Both the position numbers and the translations under genes were made by a program. Under the pieces are notes generated by a model that saw only the letters and a list, made by a program, of their open reading frames with translations, did not search any database and was not told the origin of the DNA. 64,000 nt of DNA from Mariprofundus sp. (GTDB lineage: Bacteria > Pseudomonadota > Zetaproteobacteria > Mariprofundales > Mariprofundaceae): assembly GCA_021772835.1 (NCBI GenBank), contig JAJFLE010000017.1, positions 1 through 64,000 on the forward strand, given 5' to 3'. Below, in pieces: positions 1 through 7,208 of the stretch. Positions within the stretch are counted from its first letter, which is position 1. Each line of letters starts with the position of its first letter.

Positions 1-71
1 AGATCCTCGGGCTTCTTGTAGTCAGCTAACAGACCATCAATTAGGTCTGCTGGTAATTTTGAAACGGTCAT
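1..71 (-). CDS. IS256-family transposase, N-terminal fragment (cut by window edge)
   Basis: Only the first 23 codons are inside the window. They read MTVSKLPADLIDGLLADYKK followed by PED, which matches the characteristic N-terminus of IS256-family (DDE, mutator-type) transposases. The ATG at 69-71 has a good ribosome binding site, AAAGGAGAG, just upstream on the minus strand. The protein would cut and join IS ends; the catalytic residues lie outside the window. Whether the rest is intact cannot be judged here. Confidence 0.8.
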   Translation of the reverse strand, partial: MTVSKLPADLIDGLLADYKKPED

Positions 72-137
72 ACTCTCTCCTTTGAGTAAGACGGAACTAT
101 CCGTCAATTTAACCGTTTACACAAAATTCAGGACACC
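1..137 (-). mobile_element. End of an IS256-family insertion sequence
   Basis: The transposase start is preceded by about 65 bases of leader that reach a sequence reading, on the minus strand, GGTGTCCTGAATTTTGTGTA followed by AACGG. That is typical of IS256-family terminal inverted repeats. The outer boundary probably lies in the run of C residues at about 130-137. The other end and the target duplication are outside the window, so the exact limit is uncertain. Confidence 0.65.
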
Positions 138-400
138 CCCCCCGGTGGACAATCTTGTGATGTGTATGCTTGCATCCGTTGTCAAAATGGCTGAATGATG
201 TACGACATACGGTAACATAATGATGTTCTTCTTGCTCAGGCTGTCTGGATTTCTCTGCGTTCAATGCAGCCAGGTAGGGGGCTATATCGCAGCATGAACA
301 GGCCGGTTCCCCTGACAATCGCATCATCTTCAGGCTGGAAAACTGGTCCGACTTCAGAGGATCAGGTCACCGTCCGCAGCTGGTTGTCAGGCAGCAGTCG
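138..400. other. Intergenic region next to the IS, no supported gene
   Basis: This stretch lies between the IS end and the small coiled-coil gene. Open frames exist on both strands but have no convincing start signal or family resemblance. One minus-strand frame (109-327), rich in Cys and His, runs into the IS end and could be a fragment of a gene interrupted by the insertion. I cannot support a product. Confidence 0.4.
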
Positions 401-658
401 TTATTTTTTAAACTTGGCTGATGCGTCACTGAAAGCAGTTTTCATCGCATCCCACGCATTTTCACTTGCCTCCACGATTTCAGCTAGCTTGGCCTTTCCC
501 TGCTCAATCTTACCTTCCAGAGCTTCGATCTGCTTGTTCAACTCCAGTTGTGTGTTGGCGCTGGCCCCGGAAGCCTTTGCCTTAAGCGTGTTTACATCTG
601 CTTTCCATTCGTCCAACTGAGCCTGTTTCTTTTGCTGATACAGCTCTTTTTTGTTCAT
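401..658 (-). CDS. Small coiled-coil protein, sll1863-type stress family
   Basis: An 85-residue, highly charged, Ala/Lys/Glu-rich protein predicted to be almost wholly helical coiled coil (MNKKELYQQKKQAQLDEW start). Its length and the pattern DEWKADVNTLKAKASGA resemble the small proteins annotated as the sll1863 stress-response family; the molecular role of that family is not known. I chose the ATG at 656-658 over an upstream in-frame start at 700 because AGGAGGAAA lies immediately before it. It follows the DUF2934 gene and the sensor kinase on the same strand, so the three may be co-transcribed. The family assignment is from memory of sequence style, not a search. Confidence 0.7.
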   Translation of the reverse strand: MNKKELYQQKKQAQLDEWKADVNTLKAKASGASANTQLELNKQIEALEGKIEQGKAKLAEIVEASENAWDAMKTAFSDASAKFKK

Positions 659-683
659 TGTTTCCTCCTGTTTAATACTTGTT

Positions 684-866
684 CTACATAGGCTTTCCAT
701 ATATGTGATGGATTTTGGCCTCCGCTTCTAACCAATCATGCAACTGACAGTCTCCTTCAAAGCCGCGATTCTCTGAAAGGAAGTAAGCTGCATTAGAGAT
801 TCTTTCCCTGAGATCTTCGGGACTGTTTTTAGCAGTTTTAATTGCGGCATTCGTGCTCCTAGTCAT
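684..866 (-). CDS. DUF2934 domain protein
   Basis: A 60-residue soluble protein. Residues about 20-55 fit the DUF2934 pattern: RISNAAYFLSENRG, then HDWLEAEAKI. The function of the domain is unknown; such proteins are often found among stress-associated small genes. An ATG at 866 with GGAG six bases upstream is preferred to the ATG at 878. This start overlaps the stop of the upstream sensor kinase by a few bases, which implies translational coupling to it. Intact by length for the family. Confidence 0.75.
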   Translation of the reverse strand: MTRSTNAAIKTAKNSPEDLRERISNAAYFLSENRGFEGDCQLHDWLEAEAKIHHIYGKPM

Positions 867-2622
867 TTGTGACTCCATTTTGATTCATAATATTACTTAT
901 AGCTTTACCAAGCGCTTCGACGCTATAAGGTTTCGTCAGCACCATATCGGATATACTTACTATGTGTTCATCGGTTGCTTTCAGTTGGTCATATCCAGTA
1001 ACGAAAATTATACCTACATCGGGATTGTCTTTCCTGATATGTGCAGCAGCTTCGACACCTCCGCATTTGGGCATAACAACATCCATAAGGATGGCCTTTA
1101 TCTCACGTTTATGTTCGGTGAATACATCTATCGCTTCCAATCCATTGTGAGCAATGAGTACATGATACCCCATCATCTCCAGTAACTGAGATGAAATATC
1201 GATAAGCGCCTTTTCATCATCAACGATTAGAATAGTCTCACCATTGCCTTGGTGAGAATATGTCTTTTCTTCCGGTGTAATCACCTTAGCTTCAGTCACA
1301 GGTAAGTAGATCTCAAATACAGAGCCAATTCCTTTATTACTCCTGACCTCAATAAACCCATGGTGATTTTCAACAGCTCCAAAGACCATAGATAATCCCA
1401 GTCCGGTTCCTTTGCCTGCTTCCTTGGTTGTGAAGAAAGGCTCGAACAAATGCTGGATCTGATCTTCCGGAATTCCACCGCCATTATCTTCTACCCTTAT
1501 CCGTGCATATTGCCCTTCTTTGCATATCGGGTGTTTTACCAGCAAGGCTGAATCAACTTCGATCACATCAATCGCAACAGTGATAGCTGGCTCTTTCCCG
1601 TTCTCGACAGCATCATGGGCATTGTTAATCAGATTCATCAGAATTTGATGAATCTGTGTAATATCCCCATTCACCGTGATCGCCTCATCAGTGTACTCAA
1701 TGCTAATATGAATATTCTCTGGAACTCCGGATCGAATCAATTTGCAGGCTTCTTTAATGAGAGGGGTCAACTCCAAAGGTTGCATATCAAGCCTGTCTCG
1801 CCTGGAAAATGTTAGTAATTGTTTGATGAGATTAGCTGACCTGAAAGAAAGGGCTTCAATGGTCTCCAGCCTTTCCAGTAGTCGTTCCGGATGATCTCGA
1901 ATTTCAGTTTTGGCGAGATATATGTTGCCTGTAATGCCTGCCAATACATTATTGAAATCATGAGCGATACCACCAACCAGAACACCAATAGCCTCCATCT
2001 TTTGTGCTTGATTCAACAGCTCCCGGGTTTCGACTAATTTCTCTTCTGCGGCTTTTCTTTCGCTTATATCTCGGATATTGCATTGAATAACATGTTGGGA
2101 GCCATCCATGTAGGAATTGCTAATAAACTCTACTTCGTGTGTTGCTCCATCAGGCGAATGAAGTGGTAAGTCCTCATAACGAACATAACCATCTTTCTTC
2201 AAATTCTGGAATGCAGATTTACTGGCTTCGATGTCACTAAATATTCCGATTTCCCATAACTCTTTACCAATAGCCTCTTCGATACTGCTACCGAGCAGAT
2301 TAAGAATGTATGGGTTGGCATCTATGATTTTTCCGAATTTGAAATCAAGAATGAGAATGCCATCATGGGCTGTCTCAAACAGTCGCCGGTATCTCATCTC
2401 CGATTTATTAAATGCCTTCTGCGCAACCAGATTTGCCAGTGCAATTAAATCGTGCTCTGCAAGCGAATCCAACTCCAGTTTGTTAGATGTAAGCTGAGCT
2501 TCCTGAAGTTCCTTGAGGGCTTTTCTAATCGAATCTTTTTTTGAGGTTGAATCTTCTTCCACAGGAAGCTCCCTGGCAATAACATCAATGATGTCTGAAA
2601 TTATAGTTGCTCTGTCCATCAT
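859..2622 (-). CDS. Hybrid sensor histidine kinase with PAS and receiver domains
   Basis: 587 residues, no membrane segment, so probably cytoplasmic. Order: helical N-terminus; PAS domain about 77-190 (RRLFETAHDGILILDF); HisKA with phospho-acceptor His221 in GGIAHDFNNVLAGI; HATPase with N box NLINNAHDAV (about 331), EDNGGGIP (about 378) and GKGTGLGLSMVFG (about 403); C-terminal receiver about 463-580 with ILIVDDE, phospho-acceptor Asp514 in ILMDVVMP and Lys564 in LTKPYS. It would autophosphorylate on sensing a cytoplasmic signal and pass phosphate to its own receiver. No partner output regulator is adjacent; the nearest candidate is the Crp/Fnr protein 3.4 kb away. A direct-repeat element lies just upstream of the start. 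Confidence 0.95.
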   Translation of the reverse strand: MMDRATIISDIIDVIARELPVEEDSTSKKDSIRKALKELQEAQLTSNKLELDSLAEHDLIALANLVAQKAFNKSEMRYRRLFETAHDGILILDFKFGKIIDANPYILNLLGSSIEEAIGKELWEIGIFSDIEASKSAFQNLKKDGYVRYEDLPLHSPDGATHEVEFISNSYMDGSQHVIQCNIRDISERKAAEEKLVETRELLNQAQKMEAIGVLVGGIAHDFNNVLAGITGNIYLAKTEIRDHPERLLERLETIEALSFRSANLIKQLLTFSRRDRLDMQPLELTPLIKEACKLIRSGVPENIHISIEYTDEAITVNGDITQIHQILMNLINNAHDAVENGKEPAITVAIDVIEVDSALLVKHPICKEGQYARIRVEDNGGGIPEDQIQHLFEPFFTTKEAGKGTGLGLSMVFGAVENHHGFIEVRSNKGIGSVFEIYLPVTEAKVITPEEKTYSHQGNGETILIVDDEKALIDISSQLLEMMGYHVLIAHNGLEAIDVFTEHKREIKAILMDVVMPKCGGVEAAAHIRKDNPDVGIIFVTGYDQLKATDEHIVSISDMVLTKPYSVEALGKAISNIMNQNGVTND

Positions 2623-2644
2623 ATACGGCAGTAATGGGTCGGCT

Positions 2645-2720
2645 TCCCTTACTCATGAATCAAGTTTAGTGACTACATAAATACCGTCTGTGCGATAACG
2701 AACGTAAGGGCAGAGCCCCC
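2645..2720 (+). repeat. Intergenic direct repeat, copy A
   Basis: About 75 bases closely related to 5851-5925 in the same orientation. Shared blocks include TCAAGTTTAG, GTCTGTGCG and CGAACGTAAGGGCAGA followed by a run of C. Copy A sits upstream of the sensor kinase and downstream of the DsbA-like gene. It may be a mobile-element end, a REP-like element or a shared regulatory region; the sequence does not decide. Confidence 0.75.
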
Positions 2721-2740
2721 CCCACTGTGGCATTCGTTCG

Positions 2741-2766
2741 CTCGGAGAGGGTCATTCTCTTCCGAG
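2741..2766 (-). terminator. Hairpin abutting the stop of the DsbA-like gene
   Basis: CTCGGAGAG and CTCTTCCGAG form an imperfect stem around a short loop. The stem ends at the base next to the minus-strand stop codon at 2767-2769. No clear T run follows, so it may stabilise the mRNA end rather than act as a strong intrinsic terminator. Confidence 0.4.
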
Positions 2767-3426
2767 CTAACACCAACTCGCCGCACCGGCAGCTGGCGAA
2801 TGCAGCAACTCCTTGATGTTTGCTTCGATGACACCAAAGCCAACGTTTCCGTAAAGCTTTTGGCGTCCCTCATTAAGAACGAAGGTTGGACTGCCTTGAA
2901 CCAGCAGTATCTGCTGGTCACGGCGGTCCGCTTCCAGGTCGGCATGGGCCACCCCGCTATCGATCGCCACTTCAACGTCATTGACAGCTACACCAACAGC
3001 CTCCAGGCACGCATTCAGGACTGATCGATTGCTGATATCAAGGCATCGTTCAAAGAAAGCCAGCCGAATCTCCTGCAGAACGGCCCTACAGTTACCCTTA
3101 TCAACGCGTTGTACCGCCTTTAACAAAATGTGCGCTGGAGTGGACGATATGGGCCGGTTACGTAGCCAGATTTCGGGATGGAGTTTGATATGGCTAAACT
3201 CCGAGACAGTTTCCCGGAGGTGGTCTCCAAATCCCGCATAACTGCCGCGCTCGGCCCACCCTGTCCCGATTTTATACGCAGTATCGCCGAATACCGAACA
3301 TAATCGGTAGTCGATGGACACCTCATCGGAGAATTGCGCTGCAACTTCATCGACGCGCGCTTGTGATATATATGCCCACACGCATAGGGCATCGGAGTAG
3401 TAGGTCAGTGAGAGCTTTTTGGTCAT
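2767..3426 (-). CDS. DsbA-family (FrnE-like) thioredoxin-fold protein with an altered active site
   Basis: A 219-residue protein with no signal peptide, so cytoplasmic. The N-terminus SLTYYSDALCVWAY matches the beta-strand plus active-site region of FrnE/2-hydroxychromene-2-carboxylate isomerase-like DsbA-fold proteins, where a CPWC-type motif is usual. Here only Cys15 is present (CVWA). The cis-proline loop is kept (QGSPTF, Pro180), as is the large helical insertion between. It could act on glutathione or low-molecular thiols, like one-Cys members of the superfamily, rather than as a dithiol oxidase. It is a single gene between other minus-strand stress-type genes. Family call is firm; substrate unknown. 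Confidence 0.8.
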   Translation of the reverse strand: MTKKLSLTYYSDALCVWAYISQARVDEVAAQFSDEVSIDYRLCSVFGDTAYKIGTGWAERGSYAGFGDHLRETVSEFSHIKLHPEIWLRNRPISSTPAHILLKAVQRVDKGNCRAVLQEIRLAFFERCLDISNRSVLNACLEAVGVAVNDVEVAIDSGVAHADLEADRRDQQILLVQGSPTFVLNEGRQKLYGNVGFGVIEANIKELLHSPAAGAASWC

Positions 3427-3529
3427 CGTCCTCTCCTAATGAAGGTGTAATCCGTTGTGCCACATAATGCCGTGCATCTCGGCCCAGATGGAGTGACGCG
3501 GATTATGCGCCCGAGTTCATGCAATGGAT

Positions 3530-3781
3530 TCATGTCTTCTTGGCTATATTGATGATATATAAAAAAATAACAGCGCCGATCGTAGCCATAATGATAGCAC
3601 CCAATAATCCGCCTGTTGTTATACCGAACAAGCCGAATACGAAGCCACCCAATACAGCGCCAACAATTCCCACAATCATATTGCCTGTGACACCAAATCC
3701 GCTTCCCTTCGTTATGTTGCCAGCAAGCCAGCCAGCCAGCGCGCCAACTGCTAAAAATATGATTAAGCTAATGATGTCCAT
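3530..3781 (-). CDS. GlsB/YeaQ/YmgE family membrane protein
   Basis: 83 residues with three hydrophobic helices and Gly-rich packing motifs (GALAGWLAGNITKGSGFG, GIVGAVLGGFVFGLFG). This is the hallmark of the GlsB/YeaQ/YmgE (transglycosylase-associated) family of small inner-membrane proteins often induced by stress; biochemical role unsettled. Length is normal. It follows the DUF3185 gene by 13 bases on the same strand, so both are likely co-transcribed. Confidence 0.9.
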   Translation of the reverse strand: MDIISLIIFLAVGALAGWLAGNITKGSGFGVTGNMIVGIVGAVLGGFVFGLFGITTGGLLGAIIMATIGAVIFLYIINIAKKT

Positions 3782-3794
3782 GTGGCCTCCAGTT

Positions 3795-4007
3795 TTACTT
3801 GTTTACGGAATAGAGACCAATAGCAAAACTGATTGCGCCAGCAATGTAGAAGGTCATTACTCTGCCCGTATCCGATCCTGTAACCGCTTGTGTTATTTGT
3901 GATTCGACAGAACCGGATAGTTGATAACCCCATATTGCAAGACCAATGCCTAAAACCATCAGGGCGATACCAATATTTTTTGTTGTAACTACTGAACTCT
4001 GTGCCAT
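3795..4007 (-). CDS. DUF3185 family small membrane protein
   Basis: 70 residues with two predicted membrane helices: GIALMVLGIGLAIWGYQLSG near the N-terminus and MTFYIAGAISFAIGLYSV near the C-terminus. Between them is a short polar stretch (VESQITQAVTGSD). This layout and the GYQLSGS motif match the DUF3185 family. Function unknown. An AGGAG-type site lies upstream of the ATG at 4005-4007 on the minus strand. Its position just before the GlsB-like gene suggests a small stress-induced membrane operon. Confidence 0.8.
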   Translation of the reverse strand: MAQSSVVTTKNIGIALMVLGIGLAIWGYQLSGSVESQITQAVTGSDTGRVMTFYIAGAISFAIGLYSVNK

Positions 4008-4050
4008 ATGTTCAACTCCTATCGTTGAAATGTTTTTACACTGCTAACAT

Positions 4051-5040
4051 TTAAAACGGACTGTTTATTTTTTTGCGGATTGCAGCCTCTGTTTCCCGGT
4101 AAACCAGCGCCTCACCATCAATCTCTATAGCCTGTTGAATCGCATCCCGTGCTTCAAACAGACGGTGTTGTTCCAGATAGACCTGTGCCAGATTATTAAA
4201 TGCCGCTGCCGCATCCGGGTGCTCGGTCGTAGCTAGATAAAAGGCTTGTTCGGCTTTGTCTAACTGCCTCAGGGCGTAATAGCTGTTGCCTATGCCCATA
4301 CGGGCGGCAAGGCTGTCAGGCCAGCTTATCAGTGCTGTTTCATATGCCGTAATGGCGGCCTGTGGCTGTCGCGCATTTTCTAGAATTGCTACGGCTTTTA
4401 TGAAGCGGGTTTCTTCAGCCGTTGCTGGCAGCTTGCCTGGAGGCAAGACCAGCATGGCCCAGAAGCCAGCACGTGCCCATGTGTGCTCGAATGTCGAAAG
4501 GGGGATACGGTGTTCGGCCTCAAGTCCGGAATGCAGGGTGATGGTTTCGTTTTGCAGGTCATATCCGATCACGACGGCATAATGCCATTGCGGATGCTAG
4601 CTCAGGGCGAGATTCTGGAAAACCAGTACAGGGTGCCCGGCACTGACTTCGTGCAGAAGATCGGCAAGCTGCGGCGCAAGCGCATAAGCCAGAATGCCGT
4701 ACTGGCGTGGCACGGCCATCATTTCGACCTGCAAACTGCCTTTTTTATCCGGAAGGAAGAGCCCGGGCGTCAATTGTTCAGGGACCACGGGAACCCTGGC
4801 CCAGCTTGTTACCATGGCCAGAGCGGCGGGACCACATTGATATTCCGTTTGGGCAAAGAAGGGGACGTTTTCCACCCTCGCCGTGATACTCAGGTTTTCA
4901 GGCTTGTGCTGCAGCAGCAATTGAGATTGTCTGGCAGCACAGCCGCTGAGCAGAAATCCCAGGAGGCAAGCGCCTGCCACCAGACGAACATATGCTGGCG
5001 ACTTCAGGAGCAGTCTTGTTTTATCGAACCGGATGAACAA
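4051..5040 (-). pseudogene. PA2778-type C39-like cysteine peptidase with TPR tail, interrupted by an in-frame amber codon
   Basis: One reading frame runs from a TTG at 5040 to 4051 and is broken only by TAG at 4597-4599. The upstream part (147 codons) has a lipoprotein signal (FLLSGC, Cys34) and the catalytic Cys69 in YQCGPAALAMV. Directly after the amber codon come HPQWHYAVVIGYD, with the catalytic His153 and Asp161, then two or three TPR-like repeats. Family members (PA2778-type, paired with PA2779-type) are single lipoproteins of about this total length, and a Trp would be plausible at the TAG position. Possible readings are a recent nonsense mutation, a sequencing error, or suppression. 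A truncated product would lack His and TPR. The gene overlaps the PA2779-like gene by 20 bases. Confidence 0.8.
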
Positions 5041-5440
5041 ACGAGAAAACGTCAGTCAGCCCTAGAATATCGGTAATTAGCAATATCACAAAAATAGTGA
5101 CCGCCGCTCCGATAATGGCACCAGCTGGCCCGGCGCCAGCTGGCAACTGATCAATTTTTCCGGATAACATTTGTGCCTCTGCATCACTCAGGTTTGCTAC
5201 CCTGGCCCTGGCATCTTGCAGAGCCACACCATGATCCTGTAACTGCTGCTGGACTTCTGCCCTGTCCAGAAAGGCAATGATCTTTTCGCGTTCCATGCCC
5301 TGGGACTGTTGTTGAATGATCTGATCGGTACCAATCATCGCAGCCTGAGCCACCGGCATTTGAATATTCAGACCCAACATGATCATAATCATCATGCATA
5401 CACAGACTTTATTGAAAAGTTTTTTCATAGTCACAAACAT
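5021..5440 (-). CDS. PA2779 family protein
   Basis: 139 residues. An N-terminal signal-like helix ends near PVAQAAM. The middle is a charged helical region with the family motif REKIIAFLDRAEVQQQL and VALQDARARVANLSDAEA. A membrane helix lies at about 107-128 (IIGAAVTIFVILLITDILG). Known as the partner of the PA2778-type peptidase; it is presumed to be its substrate or companion, but the function has not been shown to my knowledge. Start at 5440 is supported by AAAGGAG seven bases upstream. It reads into the peptidase gene with a 20-base overlap, so the two form one unit. Confidence 0.85.
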   Translation of the reverse strand: MFVTMKKLFNKVCVCMMIMIMLGLNIQMPVAQAAMIGTDQIIQQQSQGMEREKIIAFLDRAEVQQQLQDHGVALQDARARVANLSDAEAQMLSGKIDQLPAGAGPAGAIIGAAVTIFVILLITDILGLTDVFSFVHPVR

Positions 5441-5471
5441 AGCTGTACTCCTTTATATAGTGTTCGCTGCA

Positions 5472-5642
5472 TCAGTCGTGGTGCTTGCGTTCTTTCTTAT
5501 GTTCTCTGTTGCCGCGGTCATGGCTATTGTTGTCGTGGCCGGAGCGATAACCGCGATCAAACGGATCGTAAATGACCTCGCAGCCTGTCATCACAAAGCT
5601 CAGCATGAGCAGTGATGTGATCATAAAAATTTTGCTACGCAT
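5472..5642 (-). CDS. Very small lipoprotein, His/Asp/Lys-rich
   Basis: A 56-residue protein: MRSKIFMITSLLMLSFVMTG then Cys21, a clear type II signal peptide with lipobox VMTGC. The mature part (EVIYDPFDRGYRSGHD) is strongly polar and rich in His, Asp, Arg and Lys. AGAGGT lies upstream of the ATG at 5642. It starts the minus-strand run that continues with the PA2779/PA2778 pair. A hydrophobic plus-strand frame over the same bases is a shadow. No family recognised; an outer-membrane-anchored, possibly metal-binding peptide is a guess from composition only. Confidence 0.7.
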   Translation of the reverse strand: MRSKIFMITSLLMLSFVMTGCEVIYDPFDRGYRSGHDNNSHDRGNREHKKERKHHD

Positions 5643-6023
5643 TTTCTGTACCTCTCGTCTATAGACACCCGGGCAATTGCTGGCCGAAATTCACACGAGT
5701 TGCCTGCTTGAACTTCGAACTTCCACGCGACGATCAGGTGCCATCTTCAACTACCTGACTCTGTAAGCATCAGCAGTTATGTCTGCCATGTCCCTGATAC
5801 CTATGCTTGCCAACACTTGATCAGGCATGGAGTGGCAGTCATGCGGTTGATTCCCCTCACCGAGTCAAGTTTAGGGGGTAAATAAATACTGTCTGTGCGG
5901 CAGCGAACGTAAGGGCAGAACCCCCGATTGCCGGGTGCGCAGTTCACGGCTATATTTGCTTGTACATGTGTGATGCAACTGGCGATGGTCAGATTATGCA
6001 TTTATTAATGTTCAGAGGCTCAG
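5643..6023. other. Divergent intergenic region
   Basis: This 381-base region separates the minus-strand lipoprotein gene from the plus-strand Crp/Fnr gene, so it must hold promoters in both directions. Repeat copy B occupies 5851-5925. I see no further gene in it. Confidence 0.6.
5851..5925 (+). repeat. Intergenic direct repeat, copy B
   Basis: Related to 2645-2720 in the same orientation, sharing TCAAGTTTAG, AATAAATAC, GTCTGTGCG and CGAACGTAAGGGCAGA followed by CCCCC. It lies about 100 bases upstream of the Crp/Fnr start codon. Together the two copies bracket the DsbA-like to lipoprotein block. Confidence 0.75.
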
Positions 6024-6743
6024 ATGACTGATTACCGTTCTCCGCTTGAAAACCATCTGCTTGATGCGCTGCCTGCTGACGTATATGAGCGTATGCAGCG
6101 CAATCTTGAGTCCATTGAAATGCCGCTTGGCAAGGTGCTTTACGAGTCCGGTGAAGCCTTGCGCTATGTCTATTTTCCTACCGATTGCATCGTATCATTG
6201 CTGTATGTCATGGAGAATGGTTCGCAGGCCGAGATTGCCGTGATCGGCAACGAGGGCATCGTGGGTCTCGCCCTGTTCATGGGCGGAGAAACCACACCGA
6301 ATCGGGCGGTTGTGCAGAGTGCGGGACACGCTTACCGTCTGAGCTCAGCCCGGGTAAAGCTGGAGTTCGGTCTGAACGGGCCGCTGCTGCGCCTGTTGCT
6401 GCGCTACACACAGGCGCTGATCACCCAGATGTCGCAGACGGCTGTGTGCAACCGACATCATTCACTGGATCAGCAACTGTGCCGCTGGCTGCTGCTGAGT
6501 CTGGATCGGCTCGATAGCAATCATCTGGTGATGACTCAGGAGTTGATCGCCAATATGCTGGGCGTGCGCCGTGAAGGTGTCACCGTAGCCGCAGGACATT
6601 TGCAGCAGGCCGGACTGATCGATTACCATCGCGGCCATATCACGGTGCTGAACCGGCCAGGTCTGGAGAAACGGGTGTGCGAGTGCTATCAGGTCGTCAA
6701 GAAGGAATTCGATTGCCTGCTCCCATATCCCCACCTGAAGTGA
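6024..6743 (+). CDS. Crp/Fnr family transcriptional regulator
   Basis: 239 residues. The N-terminal cyclic-nucleotide-binding-type beta-roll spans about 20-130 (FPTDCIVSLLYVMENGSQAE, IAVIGNEGIVGLALFMGG). After a dimerisation helix comes a winged helix-turn-helix at about 170-205 (MTQELIANMLGVRREGVTVA). No Cys cluster of the Fnr [4Fe-4S] type is seen, and the cAMP-binding Arg/Glu pattern is not obvious, so the ligand is unknown. It resembles the subgroup found near small stress and membrane genes. It is likely the local regulator of the accessory block and is followed by a DUF3096 gene. A decayed paralogue lies at 7209-7314. Confidence 0.92.
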   Translation: MTDYRSPLENHLLDALPADVYERMQRNLESIEMPLGKVLYESGEALRYVYFPTDCIVSLLYVMENGSQAEIAVIGNEGIVGLALFMGGETTPNRAVVQSAGHAYRLSSARVKLEFGLNGPLLRLLLRYTQALITQMSQTAVCNRHHSLDQQLCRWLLLSLDRLDSNHLVMTQELIANMLGVRREGVTVAAGHLQQAGLIDYHRGHITVLNRPGLEKRVCECYQVVKKEFDCLLPYPHLK

Positions 6744-6784
6744 TCAGACAGATTTCAACCTCAACCATTCAAGCTCTGACCTGA

Positions 6785-6892
6785 TCAGCGGCTGCGCACA
6801 CCGGTGAGCATCGGCTCATCCACCAGCAGCTGATTCAGCTCAGGAATCAGCTTACGTACGACACCGCACAGACAATCTGAGCCTGGCATCAT
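6785..6892 (-). CDS. Possible 35-residue ORF
   Basis: An ATG-ATG start at 6892 opens a frame beginning MMPGSDCLCGVVRKLIPELN and ending in GVRSR. A GGGGCG stretch lies upstream. It has two Cys close together and no family resemblance. It sits between the Crp/Fnr gene and the DUF3096 gene and opposite to both. It may be chance or a remnant; listed because nothing else explains the gap. Confidence 0.25.
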   Translation of the reverse strand: MMPGSDCLCGVVRKLIPELNQLLVDEPMLTGVRSR

Positions 6893-6962
6893 AAATTATC
6901 GCCCCGATGAAAGTGCTTCTTGTTTTGGGGGCCAGCAATGATGCACATATGAGGAGACCGTC

Positions 6963-7097
6963 ATGAATCTACACATAACTTTGGAACCGCTGCTGTCACT
7001 GCTTGCTGGCGTGCTTATTCTGGTGATGCCCAAGCTGCTGAACTATATCGTCGCGGCATATTTGATCATCGTCGGAGTATCCGGACTGTTAAGGTGA
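6963..7097 (+). CDS. DUF3096 small membrane protein
   Basis: A 44-residue protein made of two hydrophobic stretches: LEPLLSLLAGVLILVMPKLL and NYIVAAYLIIVGVSGLL. This arrangement, with the central PKLLNYIVAAYLI, matches the DUF3096 family of tiny inner-membrane proteins. GAGGAG lies seven bases before the ATG at 6963. Function unknown. It follows the Crp/Fnr regulator by about 220 bases on the same strand and fits the stress-membrane character of the region. Confidence 0.8.
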   Translation: MNLHITLEPLLSLLAGVLILVMPKLLNYIVAAYLIIVGVSGLLR

Positions 7098-7208
7098 AAG
7101 TTTGTCAGGCTTGAAAATGGTCACAGGAGTTTCAAATCATCCGAACTGCACGAAGAATTTGATTTCATTACCACCGGACATGGATATTGTTGATGTTTTT
7201 TTTCACAT

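Noticed and set aside
109-327. 72-codon minus-strand frame rich in Cys and His
   Set aside because: It runs into the IS256 end, lacks a ribosome binding site and matches no family. Kept only as a possible interrupted fragment.
264-620. 118-codon plus-strand frame
   Set aside because: Lies opposite the small coiled-coil gene, which has a strong ribosome site and family likeness; Ser/Leu-rich composition is typical of an antisense frame.
2645-2720. Terminal inverted repeat of a Tn3-type transposon
   Set aside because: The G-run plus inner block is only vaguely like Tn3 ends, both copies are in direct orientation and no transposase or resolvase lies between them.
5379-5615. Hydrophobic 78-codon plus-strand frame resembling a membrane protein
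   Set aside because: It is the complement of the His/Asp-rich lipoprotein gene and the PA2779 start; the minus-strand genes have ribosome sites and a lipobox.
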